From contig JAGNQL010000011.1 of assembly GCA_017989135.1 (NCBI GenBank), forward strand, positions 1-35,965: a DNA stretch of 35,965 nucleotides, in the 5' to 3' direction. The notes beneath the pieces are model-generated. The model was given only the letters and a program-made list of their open reading frames with translations, made no database searches and was not told where the DNA came from. Made by a program: the position numbers and the translations under genes. Each line of letters opens with the position of its first letter. Within the stretch, counting starts at the first letter, position 1. Positions 1 through 7,512 of this stretch are shown here, piece after piece. The DNA comes from Burkholderiales bacterium. GTDB taxonomy: Bacteria > Pseudomonadota > Gammaproteobacteria > Burkholderiales > Casimicrobiaceae.

Positions 1-65
1 ACGTTGTTCAATGCGAGAGTGTTGCCGAATTTTTTGGTCAATCCGCGCGCTTCGATGCAATGCAT
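1..65 (-). CDS. ABC transporter ATP-binding protein (N-terminal fragment)
   Basis: Only the first 21 codons are in the window; the gene continues past the left edge. The minus-strand reading from the ATG at 65 begins MHCIEARGLTKKFGN and continues TLALNNV. This is the usual opening of an ABC ATPase (A-loop region 'L-T-K-x-F-G', then the 'A-L-x-x-V' strand before Walker A). It starts 4 bases after the stop of the GntR gene upstream, so the two are surely co-transcribed. A GntR/YtrA regulator followed by an ABC ATPase is the arrangement of YtrA-type operons. The exported substrate cannot be told from this fragment. Confidence 0.75.
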   Translation of the reverse strand, partial: MHCIEARGLTKKFGNTLALNN

Positions 66-69
66 GGTG

Positions 70-468
70 TTAGTCGCTCCGCTTTTCGTTGGTCGCATTC
101 GGCGCAATGGGCGCAATGGGCGCTAGTCCCGGCAGCTCGTCAGCCTTGATCCCAAGCCGTTCAATCGTCGCTCGAATCTTTGGCCAGTCTTGGTTCAGAA
201 ATCGCTCACGCTCGCCCTGCAACAGCAATGCGCGCGCATCCGCCTTCACGAACATGCCCAAGCCACGCCTTGACTCCACGATGCCTTCGTCGACGAGCTG
301 CTGGTAGGCCTTCAGTACGGTCAGGTGATTCACGCGGCTTTCGGCGGCGACGGCGCGCACCGACGGCAAGCTATCGCCAGCGGTCAACACGTTGTCCAAA
401 ATCATGACGATCACCCGCTCCCGAATTTGTCGGTAGATCGGTTGGCCGTCATTCCAGTCGGTGTTCAT
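70..468 (-). CDS. GntR-family transcriptional regulator, YtrA-like subfamily
   Basis: A 132-residue DNA-binding repressor. Residues about 8-75 form the winged-helix GntR domain ('QPIYRQIRERV', 'LPSVRAVAAESRVNHLTV', 'VDEGIVESRRGLGMFV'). Only a short helical tail of about 55 residues follows, with none of the large FadR- or HutC-type effector domains. That size and layout are typical of the YtrA subfamily, whose genes usually sit in front of an ABC transporter, as here. The C-terminal 'PGLAPIAPIAPNA' segment is low complexity. The gene probably represses its own operon through the palindrome at 511-538. The inducer is unknown. Confidence 0.85.
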   Translation of the reverse strand: MNTDWNDGQPIYRQIRERVIVMILDNVLTAGDSLPSVRAVAAESRVNHLTVLKAYQQLVDEGIVESRRGLGMFVKADARALLLQGERERFLNQDWPKIRATIERLGIKADELPGLAPIAPIAPNATNEKRSD

Positions 469-510
469 GCTGTTGGAGCTTTCGAGGGCACTTTTGTGGC
501 GTCTTGCGAT

Positions 511-538
511 ATGGTGTTGTATTTAACTATATCACCAT
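511..538. promoter_or_regulatory. Palindromic operator candidate upstream of the GntR-ABC operon
   Basis: A 28-bp imperfect palindrome with arms ATGGTG (511-516) and CACCAT (533-538). Eleven of 14 base pairs are symmetric between the two halves. The A/T-rich centre lies 40-70 bases upstream of the GntR start codon, where its promoter should be. GntR proteins of this class commonly autoregulate through such palindromes; the assignment here is inference from position and symmetry. Confidence 0.55.
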
Positions 539-667
539 GCATTCGTCAAACGCATTCCACTCATGGTGAACCGAATGCGGATTCCGACGCTGGATCGCGG
601 CGAGGCGAAAGCGCTCGACGGCACCGTAGCGATGCGCGTTCAAACCGTTACCAAGGTTTCAACCAGT

Positions 668-783
668 AGCTTTTTTCGGGAAACGACTGCCGTGTGGCGA
701 TTTCGATGCATTTCTTTGCATACTCGACTAGTCGGAATATGTAGTGACAACGACCGCCGCACGGTCGCTCAAGCGCAAAAGCC
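668..783. repeat. 116-bp palindromic intergenic element, copy A
   Basis: The left end AGCTTTTTT (668-676) is mirrored by AAAAGC (777-782). The left hairpin block is 682-702 (AACGACTGCC...GGCGATT). The centre CTCGAC is at 723-728. The right hairpin block is 749-769 (AACGACCG-CCGCA-CGGTCGCT, an 8-bp stem with one mismatch). The segment layout is 14-21-20-6-20-21-14, the same as in copies B, C and E. It lies just upstream of the NtrC-like sites of glnA. Confidence 0.85.
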
Positions 784-817
784 ATTGATGAGTAGTGCAC
801 GATCAATTTCCCTCGAA

Positions 818-903
818 AGCATTAATTTGGTGCGAAACAGAGAACGCACCAAGTTGGGTCTTTCCGCCCATATTTCCGACCAAGTTAGCGCTTTTTTGGT
901 GCA
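818..903. promoter_or_regulatory. Three NtrC-like binding sites upstream of glnA
   Basis: Compared with the 17-bp NtrC consensus (GCACC and GGTGC arms around an A/T-rich centre), three matches are visible. 818-834 matches 11/17, with a right arm TTGGTGC. 845-861 matches 11/17, with a left arm GCACCA. 887-903 matches 12/17, with a perfect right half TTGGTGCA. They lie roughly 165-250 bases upstream of the expected glnA transcription start, a distance workable for an enhancer-binding protein acting by DNA looping. Confidence 0.55.
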
Positions 904-1043
904 CCCATCAACGCTCCGAACTACTCGCGCAGCCCACTAACCAAGTCGACGCGAATGATTGTGCGACAAACATCGCCCTTTTGACGCGCGGCAAACGCGC
1001 TGCGACGGGACGGTTTAGCATAATGGGCTGTTTGTCGTGCTGA

Positions 1044-1059
1044 TGGCATGTTTTCTGCA
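1044..1059 (+). promoter_or_regulatory. Sigma54 (-24/-12) promoter of glnA
   Basis: TGGCATG-N4-CTGCA with GG at 1045-1046 and GC at 1057-1058, the exact 12-base spacing that sigma54 requires. The consensus is TGGCACR-N4-TTGCW, so the site departs only at two positions. The predicted start is near 1070, about 110 bases before the glnA ATG. Together with the NtrC-like sites upstream and ntrBC downstream, this indicates nitrogen-regulated transcription. Confidence 0.8.
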
Positions 1060-1180
1060 TCGTATGACCAATTGGAGCGCGTGGAAATGAACCCTAATGG
1101 GAAAACCAACCGCGCTCTGCTGATTTCTGACCTCGATTCACGTTTCACTTCCAACCTCACCGCTGTTTAGGAGAAATTGC

Positions 1181-2593
1181 ATGGCCACTGGAGCCGACGT
1201 ACTCAAAAAAATCAAAGACGAAGAAGTCCGCTTCGTTGACCTTCGCTTCACCGACTTCCGCGGAAAAGAGCAACACGTTCAAGTGCCGCATCACCAGTTC
1301 ACGAACGACAAGTTCGTTGAAGGTCACGCCTTTGACGGCTCGTCCATCGCCGGTTGGAAAGGCATTGAAGCCTCCGACATGCTGCTGATGCCCGATCCAA
1401 ACACCGCTGTGATCGATCCGTTCATCGAAGAGACGACGCTCAACATCACCTGCGACGTCATCGAGCCGTCCACCGGCAAGGGCTACGACCGCGATCCACG
1501 CTCGCTCGCGAAGCGTGCTGAGGCTTACCTGAAAACCTCCGGCATCGGCGACGTTGCTTACTTCGGTCCAGAGCCAGAATTCTTCATTTTCGATTCCGTC
1601 GAATGGAAAACGGACATGTCCGGTTCCTTCTCGAAGATTTACTCGGAAGAAGCCGCTTGGGAATCTGACGCTAAGCACGAAGGCGGCAACAAAGGCCATC
1701 GCCCTACGGTTAAAGGCGGTTACTTCCCAGTTCCTCCGGTCGATCAACTGCAAGACCTGCGTAACGCGATGGTTCTGGCCGCTGAAGAAATGGGCGTTCC
1801 GGTTGAAGTGTTCCACCACGAAGTGGCCAACGCTGGCCAATGCGAAATCGGTACGCGTTTCTCGTCGCTCGTACAACGTGCCGACTGGACTCAGCTCCTG
1901 AAATACGCCGTTTGGAACACCGCTGCCCTCTACGGCAAAACGGCAACCTTCATGCCGAAGCCAATCGTTGGCGACAACGGCTCGGGCATGCACGTTCACC
2001 AATCGATTTGGAAAGATGGCAAAAACCTTTTCGCAGGCAACGGCTACGCCGGCCTGTCCGAAATGGCCCTCTACTACATCGGCGGCATCATCAAACATGC
2101 TCGCGCCTTGAACGCGATCACCAACCCTGGCACCAACTCCTACAAGCGCTTGGTTCCACACTTCGAAGCACCGGTCAAACTCGCGTACTCTGCGCGTAAC
2201 CGCTCGGCTTCGATTCGTATTCCTTACGTGCAGTCTGACAAAGCACGCCGTATCGAAGTGCGCTTCCCTGATCCATTGGCCAACAGCTACCTCGCCTTCT
2301 CGGCGATGATGATGGCCGGTATCGACGGTATCCAAAACAAGATTCACCCAGGTGAGCCTTCTGACAAAAACCTCTACGACTTGTCGCCAGAGGAAGATGC
2401 CAAGATCCCAACCGTGTGCTCGTCGCTCGACCAAGCACTTGAGTATTTGGACAAAGACCGCGAGTTCCTGACCCGCGGTGGTGTGTTCAGCAATGACATG
2501 ATCGACGCTTACATCGCGCTCAAAATGGAAGAGGTCACCCGCTTCCGCGCGACCACGCACCCGATCGAGTTCGAGATGTACTACTCGCTTTAA
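1181..2593 (+). CDS. glnA: Glutamine synthetase, type I-beta
   Basis: The 470-residue cytoplasmic enzyme forms glutamine from glutamate, ammonia and ATP, and is normally a dodecamer. The N-terminal beta-grasp domain ('[18 protein letters not shown]', '[12 protein letters not shown]') is followed by the catalytic domain. Visible motifs are the metal-binding '[10 protein letters not shown]', '[12 protein letters not shown]', the glutamate/ATP-site '[12 protein letters not shown]' and '[10 protein letters not shown]'. Tyr399 in 'NLYDLSPEE' matches the tyrosine adenylylated by GlnE in the I-beta class, so activity is probably also controlled covalently. The ATG is preceded by AGGAGA at 1168-1173. 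Length is typical of the family, and a terminator follows at 2645-2669. Confidence 0.99.
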   Translation: MATGADVLKKIKDEEVRFVDLRFTDFRGKEQHVQVPHHQFTNDKFVEGHAFDGSSIAGWKGIEASDMLLMPDPNTAVIDPFIEETTLNITCDVIEPSTGKGYDRDPRSLAKRAEAYLKTSGIGDVAYFGPEPEFFIFDSVEWKTDMSGSFSKIYSEEAAWESDAKHEGGNKGHRPTVKGGYFPVPPVDQLQDLRNAMVLAAEEMGVPVEVFHHEVANAGQCEIGTRFSSLVQRADWTQLLKYAVWNTAALYGKTATFMPKPIVGDNGSGMHVHQSIWKDGKNLFAGNGYAGLSEMALYYIGGIIKHARALNAITNPGTNSYKRLVPHFEAPVKLAYSARNRSASIRIPYVQSDKARRIEVRFPDPLANSYLAFSAMMMAGIDGIQNKIHPGEPSDKNLYDLSPEEDAKIPTVCSSLDQALEYLDKDREFLTRGGVFSNDMIDAYIALKMEEVTRFRATTHPIEFEMYYSL

Positions 2594-2644
2594 CAGCGCG
2601 AATCATAGAGGCGACGGAACCACTTCCGACGCCGCGACTCCAAG

Positions 2645-2669
2645 AAAGGCAGGGTTTCCTGCCTTTTTT
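2645..2669 (+). terminator. Rho-independent terminator of glnA
   Basis: Stem AAAGGCAGG / CCTGCCTTT with loop GTTT, ending in a run of T. It lies about 50 bases after the glnA stop, so glnA is probably monocistronic and the downstream genes have their own promoters. Confidence 0.9.
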
Positions 2670-2693
2670 GTTTTCTTAACTTACAAAATGGCG

Positions 2694-2711
2694 TGAAATG
2701 ACAGCATTTCA
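2694..2711. promoter_or_regulatory. Inverted repeat upstream of the DUF4124 gene
   Basis: Perfect 7-bp arms TGAAATG and CATTTCA around ACAG, 47 bases before the next start codon. Position and symmetry fit an operator, but no regulator can be assigned. Confidence 0.35.
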
Positions 2712-2757
2712 GACGACCCGCATTGCTCTAAGTATCTGTTTTGATTAAACTTTCCGT

Positions 2758-3306
2758 ATGAAATCTGCCCGACTCCTCGCCTATTCGACTGCCGCGTCCC
2801 TCTCATGGGCGCTGGTCATGGGGCAGTCGCACGCTCAGATTTACAAGTACATTGATCCGGTGACTGGCGCGGTTGAGTACACCAATCAACCGAAAAAGGG
2901 CGCGTCGCGCATGGATAGCGCCGACACCCTGTCGGAAATCCCGACGGGAAACAAGCCGGCCAAGAGCAAAACAGTGGCCGGTACCGGTGCTGGCTCAGCC
3001 CCGCGCGCAGTGAACACAAGCACCAACAGCAGCGCTGGCTCCGCAGCCGCCGTGGTCGACGCGGGAACGCAAAAAACGCGCGACGGCACACGTCGCCAAG
3101 TGCTCAGCGACGAGCTCTCGAACGAAGAGAAGGCGCTCGCGCAAACGCGATTGGCGTTTAACGGCGGCAAACCATTGCCCATGGCTGACGAGGGCGTTGG
3201 TTCGCCGAAATACATCGACCGCACAAAGCAACTGGAGCAAACCTTGCGCCATCACGAGCGTAACGTTGCCGCGCTCAAACAAGAGCTGTCGAATCTAAAG
3301 CTCTAG
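2758..3306 (+). CDS. DUF4124-domain periplasmic protein
   Basis: A 182-residue exported protein of unknown function. Residues 1-26 form a Sec signal peptide with a probable cleavage after 'SHAQ'. The next stretch ('IYKYIDPVTGAVEYTNQP') is the hallmark of DUF4124, a small domain common in betaproteobacteria. The middle (about 60-110) is Ala/Ser/Thr-rich and probably disordered. The C-terminal 40 residues ('RTKQLEQTLRHHERNVAALKQ') look like a coiled coil. No clear Shine-Dalgarno site precedes the ATG. Related DUF4124 genes often sit between glnA and ntrB in this group, but no nitrogen-related role is established. Confidence 0.85.
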   Translation: MKSARLLAYSTAASLSWALVMGQSHAQIYKYIDPVTGAVEYTNQPKKGASRMDSADTLSEIPTGNKPAKSKTVAGTGAGSAPRAVNTSTNSSAGSAAAVVDAGTQKTRDGTRRQVLSDELSNEEKALAQTRLAFNGGKPLPMADEGVGSPKYIDRTKQLEQTLRHHERNVAALKQELSNLKL

Positions 3307-3478
3307 CTCGGAAGTCGTTCGTAATCTACTGCGATGCGGCCTTTGAGATCGGGCTTGTTCGCGATCAGCCTCCCGCGTTGCAGTCATTCCTCGCTCGTGC
3401 GACCGCTTATCGCGGGCAAGCTCGATCCCACAGCTGTCGCTCAATGCAATCAGGCGCGCTTCTTGCTAAAACGTCTGC

Positions 3479-4591
3479 ATGATCGCTGGCACGGACACCG
3501 CAGGACTCGAACTTATTTCCACCGCAGTGTTGTTGCTCGGCCACGACCAACGCATTCTCTACGCGAACCCAGCTGCGGAGCATTTACTCGCGCAGTCGAA
3601 GCGACAGCTTCAAAGCGCACGCCTGTCCGACGTCCTGCGCGATAGTGAGCGACTGGCTCCAGCGTTGGCGTTGGCGCTCGCGCACCGCGCAAGCTACACC
3701 GAGCAAGAGCTTGAGCTTCACTTAGCTAGCAAACCAAACGGAGCGTCGCGTTTGCTCGTCAACTGCACGGTGAGTTTTCTCGAGGGCGATTCGGTGAATG
3801 ACGCACAACTCATCGTTGAATTGCGGCACATTGATCAGCAACTAAAAATTGCTCGCGAAGCGAAGATCGCGGAGCAAAATCAAGCCAATCGGGAACTGGT
3901 ACGTAACCTCGCGCACGAGATCAAGAATCCGCTTGGCGGCATTCGCGGCGCAGCGCAGTTACTCGAAGCCGAGTTGTCGTCCGCGCAGTTGACCGAATAC
4001 ACGCAAGTCATCATCGCAGAGGCGGATCGTCTGCAAAATTTGGTCAACAAACTGCTGACCCCGCACAAACTACCCCGCTACATTCGCACCGACATTCATC
4101 GCGTGCTTGACCACGTGTTGCAGCTCCTAAAAAACGAATTTGGCGCAACGCACACGCTCACGCCGGACTTCGATGTTAGTCTGCCCGAGGTCGAGTGCGA
4201 TGGAGAGCAAATCACACAGGTACTCCTGAACATTGCGCGCAATGCATGCCAGTCGACCGCGTCAGTGAAATCGCCACACGTCACACTGCGCTCGCGCGTA
4301 GCCCGTCAGGTTGTGCTCTCTAAGCGCCGTTATCGCATGGCGCTCGAAATCGCTGTCATCGACAACGGCACGGGCATTTCACACGATATACGCGACCGCA
4401 TTTTTTATCCGTTGTTCACCACACGCAACGATGGCCAAGGCTCCGGCTTGGGTCTCTCGATTGCGCAAACTTTTGTTGCCCAACACTATGGCGCAATTGA
4501 AGTGGACAGCGAACCGGGCCACACCGAGTTCCGGGTCATTCTGCCGTTCGATCACCCTACGAGCGCCGAAACTGAAAGCAAAGCACCATGA
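3479..4591 (+). CDS. glnL: Nitrogen regulation sensor kinase/phosphatase NtrB
   Basis: The 370-residue soluble histidine kinase phosphorylates NtrC under nitrogen limitation and, when bound by PII, dephosphorylates it. An N-terminal PAS domain lies at about 12-110 ('GHDQRILYANPAAEHLL'). The dimerisation/phosphoacceptor segment has His146 in 'NLAHEIKNPLGGIRGAAQLL', the NtrB form of the H-box. The ATP-binding domain shows the N-box ('LLNIARNACQS'), G1 ('DNGTGI'), F-box ('IFYPLFTTR') and G2 ('GSGLGLSIA'). There are no membrane segments, as expected. The stop overlaps the ntrC start by 4 bases (ATGA), indicating translational coupling. Confidence 0.97.
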   Translation: MIAGTDTAGLELISTAVLLLGHDQRILYANPAAEHLLAQSKRQLQSARLSDVLRDSERLAPALALALAHRASYTEQELELHLASKPNGASRLLVNCTVSFLEGDSVNDAQLIVELRHIDQQLKIAREAKIAEQNQANRELVRNLAHEIKNPLGGIRGAAQLLEAELSSAQLTEYTQVIIAEADRLQNLVNKLLTPHKLPRYIRTDIHRVLDHVLQLLKNEFGATHTLTPDFDVSLPEVECDGEQITQVLLNIARNACQSTASVKSPHVTLRSRVARQVVLSKRRYRMALEIAVIDNGTGISHDIRDRIFYPLFTTRNDGQGSGLGLSIAQTFVAQHYGAIEVDSEPGHTEFRVILPFDHPTSAETESKAP

Positions 4592-6156
4592 AAAACGTCT
4601 GGATCGTTGATGACGACCGCTCCATCCGCTGGGTTCTCGAAAAAGCCCTCACACGCGAAGGCATTGCACATCGCAGCTTTGACAATGCGCTTGACGTGCA
4701 GCGTGCCATCGAGACCGAAACGCCTTCGGTGCTGGTGAGCGACGTACGTATGCCCGGCGAATCGGGCTTATCGTTGCTCAAGAAAATCAAGGCCGCGCAC
4801 CCGCAAGTGCCGGTGATTGTGATGACCGCGTTTTCAGATCTCGACACCGCAGTGCAAGCCTTTCAAGGTGGCGCGTTTGAGTATCTACCCAAACCGTTCG
4901 ACGTTGAGCAAGCGCTCGCACTGATCCGCCGCGCAGCCGCAACGGTTGAAGCGGCACCGACTGAGGCCGTTGCCGCTGCCGGCGAGCGAGAAATGCTCGG
5001 CCAAGCCGCAGCGATGCAAGACGTATTCCGTGCGATTGGTCGCTTGTCGCAGTCGCACGTTACGGTGCTCATCACCGGCGAATCCGGCACCGGAAAAGAG
5101 CTCGTCGCGCGTGCGCTGCACGAGCACAGCCTGCGCAAAGGAAAACCCTTCATCGCAATTAACACCGCAGCAATTCCAAAGGACTTGCTCGAATCGGAGC
5201 TCTTCGGCCATGAACGTGGCTCGTTCACCGGTGCTGCGGCGACGCGCCAAGGGCGCTTCCAGCAAGCCGAGGGCGGCACGCTGTTCCTCGACGAGATTGG
5301 CGATATGCCTTCCGACCTGCAGGTGCGTTTGCTCCGGGTTTTGCAAGACGGCGAGTACTACCGCGTGGGCGGTCAAGCGCCGATGAAGTCGAATGTGCGC
5401 ATCATCGCCGCAACGCATCAAAACCTAGATGAGCGCGTGAAACAAGGCATGTTCCGAGAAGACTTGCTGCACCGCCTGAACGTCGTTCGTTTACGTCTTC
5501 CGCCACTTCGCGAACGGCGCGAAGATGTGCCGCTGCTGATGAAGCATTTCTTGGGCAAAAGCGCGCAGTCGTTAGGGGGCGAAGTCAAAGCGCTAACTGG
5601 CGGCGCGCTGCAAGTCTTGCAAGCGTTCCCGTTTCCTGGCAACGTGCGTCAGCTCGAGAATATTTGCCACTGGATCACGGTGATGGCGCCGGGTTCGACC
5701 GTGGATGTTGAAGATCTTCCGCCCGAAGTTCGTGTGGCCGCGCCGGAGACGTTAAGCACCGCGCCAACCGCAAGCGCTAGTCGCGCGGCCATCGAGTACG
5801 CGCCGTCTATCGCCGGCTCGGCGAGCGCGCATTCATCGGGTTACGCGCCTGCTTCAGCAGCCGCCACGCACGCTGCGCCTCCTCGCCAATACGCACCCGC
5901 TGCATATTCACCTGATGCCAGTTCAAGCCCCAGCGGCGACTGGCAAAACGCACTGGCGGCGACATTGGCCGGTGCGATACAGCAGGGCGAGAAAGCGCCG
6001 GGCGAACGCCTCACACGCGAGTTTGAGGCCACGATGATTCGTTCCGCGTTGCTGCAAACGAAAGGTCGCCGCATCGAAGCCAGCGAATGGCTAGGCTGGG
6101 GTCGCAATACGCTTACACGCAAGATCCACGAACTAGGACTCGACGGCGAGGTGTGA
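4588..6156 (+). CDS. glnG: Nitrogen response regulator NtrC (sigma54 activator)
   Basis: A 522-residue enhancer-binding protein that, once phosphorylated, drives sigma54 promoters such as that of glnA. The receiver domain (1-120) has Asp52 in 'VLVSDVRMPG' as phosphoacceptor. The AAA+ domain (about 138-375) carries Walker A 'GESGTGKE', the sigma54-contact loop as GSFTGA rather than the GAFTGA usual in NtrC, Walker B 'GGTLFLDEIGDM' and an arginine finger region. A Fis-type helix-turn-helix forms the C-terminus ('LLQTKGRRIEASEWLGWGRNTL'). The linker before it (about 382-448) is an unusually long Ala/Ser/Pro-rich stretch, making the protein about 50 residues longer than the E. coli one. Confidence 0.97.
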   Translation: MKNVWIVDDDRSIRWVLEKALTREGIAHRSFDNALDVQRAIETETPSVLVSDVRMPGESGLSLLKKIKAAHPQVPVIVMTAFSDLDTAVQAFQGGAFEYLPKPFDVEQALALIRRAAATVEAAPTEAVAAAGEREMLGQAAAMQDVFRAIGRLSQSHVTVLITGESGTGKELVARALHEHSLRKGKPFIAINTAAIPKDLLESELFGHERGSFTGAAATRQGRFQQAEGGTLFLDEIGDMPSDLQVRLLRVLQDGEYYRVGGQAPMKSNVRIIAATHQNLDERVKQGMFREDLLHRLNVVRLRLPPLRERREDVPLLMKHFLGKSAQSLGGEVKALTGGALQVLQAFPFPGNVRQLENICHWITVMAPGSTVDVEDLPPEVRVAAPETLSTAPTASASRAAIEYAPSIAGSASAHSSGYAPASAAATHAAPPRQYAPAAYSPDASSSPSGDWQNALAATLAGAIQQGEKAPGERLTREFEATMIRSALLQTKGRRIEASEWLGWGRNTLTRKIHELGLDGEV

Positions 6157-6184
6157 GTCCGCGTCAATACACCCGTGCGCTCGC

Positions 6185-6817
6185 CTACTTGCGAAACACC
6201 CAAGGCGCGGCGTTCGCGGGCTTCGCGCCCAGATTGCCAAGGTCGCGATAAAACGCGTTGATTGCGGCGAGATCGACCTCAACGTTGCCGCTCGGCGTGA
6301 AGAACGCGTTCACGTTCACGCGCTTGCGGGGAAAATCAAACGAGCCGAGCGCGATCGGGACGCCCGCTGCCACGGCGACGTAATAGAAGCTTGAGCGCAT
6401 GTAAGGCACGTAGCTTCGCGTGCCCTCGGGTGCAATCACAAAGCGCAAGCGCGGCACGGCGGCGAAGCGCTCGGTCATTTGTTTGGCGAACCCGGTCGAA
6501 CCGCTGCGATCCACGGGGAACCCGCCCACCGCTCGAAAGAAGCCACCCCACGGCCATTTGAACAAGCTCTCTTTGCCCGCGAAACTAAGCGCCTCGCCCT
6601 TTACGGTTAGGCCAATCGCCCATTTCGAAAGCAGCCCAATCGGAAAATCCCAATTGCTGGTGTGCGGATACATCACGACCACACATTTTTCCGGCAGCGC
6701 TTGCGCCACCGATAATTGCCAGCCGAACGCCCGCAAAACGACCGCAGATACTCGGGAAAGCAAGCCGTAACGACCTGGCTCGCGGCATTTCGCATCAACA
6801 AATAGACTCGGTTCCAA
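6185..6817 (-). CDS. 1-acyl-sn-glycerol-3-phosphate acyltransferase family protein
   Basis: A 210-residue PlsC-fold acyltransferase, probably membrane-associated and acting on phospholipids or ornithine-lipid-like acceptors. The catalytic HX4D motif is His52-Asp57 in 'PHTSNWDFP'. The substrate-binding motifs 'GGFPVDRSG' and 'APEGTRS' follow. I chose the TTG start at 6817 because a perfect GGAGGAG Shine-Dalgarno lies 5 bases before it. The frame stays open to 6931, but only through other TTG codons that run into the divergent rnfB gene. It converges on ntrC with a 28-base gap. The exact acceptor is unknown. Confidence 0.85.
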   Translation of the reverse strand: MEPSLFVDAKCREPGRYGLLSRVSAVVLRAFGWQLSVAQALPEKCVVVMYPHTSNWDFPIGLLSKWAIGLTVKGEALSFAGKESLFKWPWGGFFRAVGGFPVDRSGSTGFAKQMTERFAAVPRLRFVIAPEGTRSYVPYMRSSFYYVAVAAGVPIALGSFDFPRKRVNVNAFFTPSGNVEVDLAAINAFYRDLGNLGAKPANAAPWVFRK

Positions 6818-6894
6818 GCGCGCTCCTCCGCGTAAACGTGAAGCGTCGCGCGATACGTTGCCGCGCAAACAAGCATTCCACGATAATTTGATAG

Positions 6895-7512
6895 ATGTTA
6901 GCGCCTCCTTTTCGCCCCAGTATTGACGCAATCGATGCGTTGTTGCCGCAAACGCAGTGTCAGCGTTGCAGCTACGCCGATTGCCGCGCCTATGCCGAGG
7001 CGATGCACGCGGGTGAGGCCGACATCAACCGCTGTCCGCCGGGCGGCGACGCAACGCGCGAGGCGCTCGCAGAAATGCTCACCCGACCGTTAGCGCCCCT
7101 GGCAGATGATGTGGACGGTTACGCACCAGAGCATGTCGCGGTGATTGACGAGGCGGCATGCATCGGTTGCGCAGCTTGCCTAGCGCCCTGCCCCACGGAC
7201 GCCATCATCGGTGCATCGAAACGGATGCACACGGTGATTGCTGCCGAGTGTACGGGCTGCGAACTGTGCATCATTGCTTGTCCGGTAGATTGCATTTCGC
7301 TTGCGCCTGTGACGACTGCGGCGAATCGTGTGCATGTGTCGCTCGTTGAACGCGCGCCGCAAGTCGCGATGCTGCGCGGGCGTTATGACGCGCACAAACT
7401 GCGTTTGCTCGAACGCGTAGAGGCCAAAGCCGAAGCGCACGCGCCCAAAGTAGCGCCAGACAAAAAAGCGCTGCTCGCCGACATTCTTGCCAGAGCGAAA
7501 GCCCGCGGATGA
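6895..7512 (+). CDS. rnfB: RnfB-like ferredoxin, electron transport complex subunit B
   Basis: A 205-residue iron-sulfur protein. The N-terminal Fe-S domain has Cys22, Cys25, Cys30 and Cys47 ('CQRCSYADC...RCPPGG'). Two ferredoxin motifs follow, 'CIGCAACLAPCP' and 'CTGCELCIIACP', each for a 4Fe-4S cluster. Classical RnfB has an N-terminal membrane helix; none is present here, and no other rnf genes are nearby. The C-terminal tail (about 160-205) is a charged helix. The stop overlaps the nth start by 4 bases. This stand-alone rnfB-nth pair is common in betaproteobacteria; the protein may feed electrons to Fe-S proteins such as Nth, but that is inference. Confidence 0.9.
   Translation: MLAPPFRPSIDAIDALLPQTQCQRCSYADCRAYAEAMHAGEADINRCPPGGDATREALAEMLTRPLAPLADDVDGYAPEHVAVIDEAACIGCAACLAPCPTDAIIGASKRMHTVIAAECTGCELCIIACPVDCISLAPVTTAANRVHVSLVERAPQVAMLRGRYDAHKLRLLERVEAKAEAHAPKVAPDKKALLADILARAKARG

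Larger units (their letters stand above)
539..1180. other. Gene-free region upstream of glnA
   Basis: About 640 bases with no credible gene; short open frames here have no recognisable domain. It holds a 116-bp palindromic repeat (668-783), three NtrC-like half-site pairs (818-903) and the sigma54 promoter of glnA (1044-1059). The stretch 539-667 shows nothing I can name. The region serves two diverging transcription units: the GntR operon to the left and glnA to the right. Confidence 0.7.

Noticed and set aside
981-1024. A sigma70 promoter TTGACG / CATAAT upstream of glnA
   Set aside because: The two hexamers are 32 bases apart, far from the 17 required, and no better -35 lies at the right distance.
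1157-2560. A 467-codon open frame antisense to glnA
   Set aside because: It mirrors glnA, whose strong codon bias leaves the opposite frame free of stops. The product is rich in Arg, Val and Phe and has no recognisable domain.
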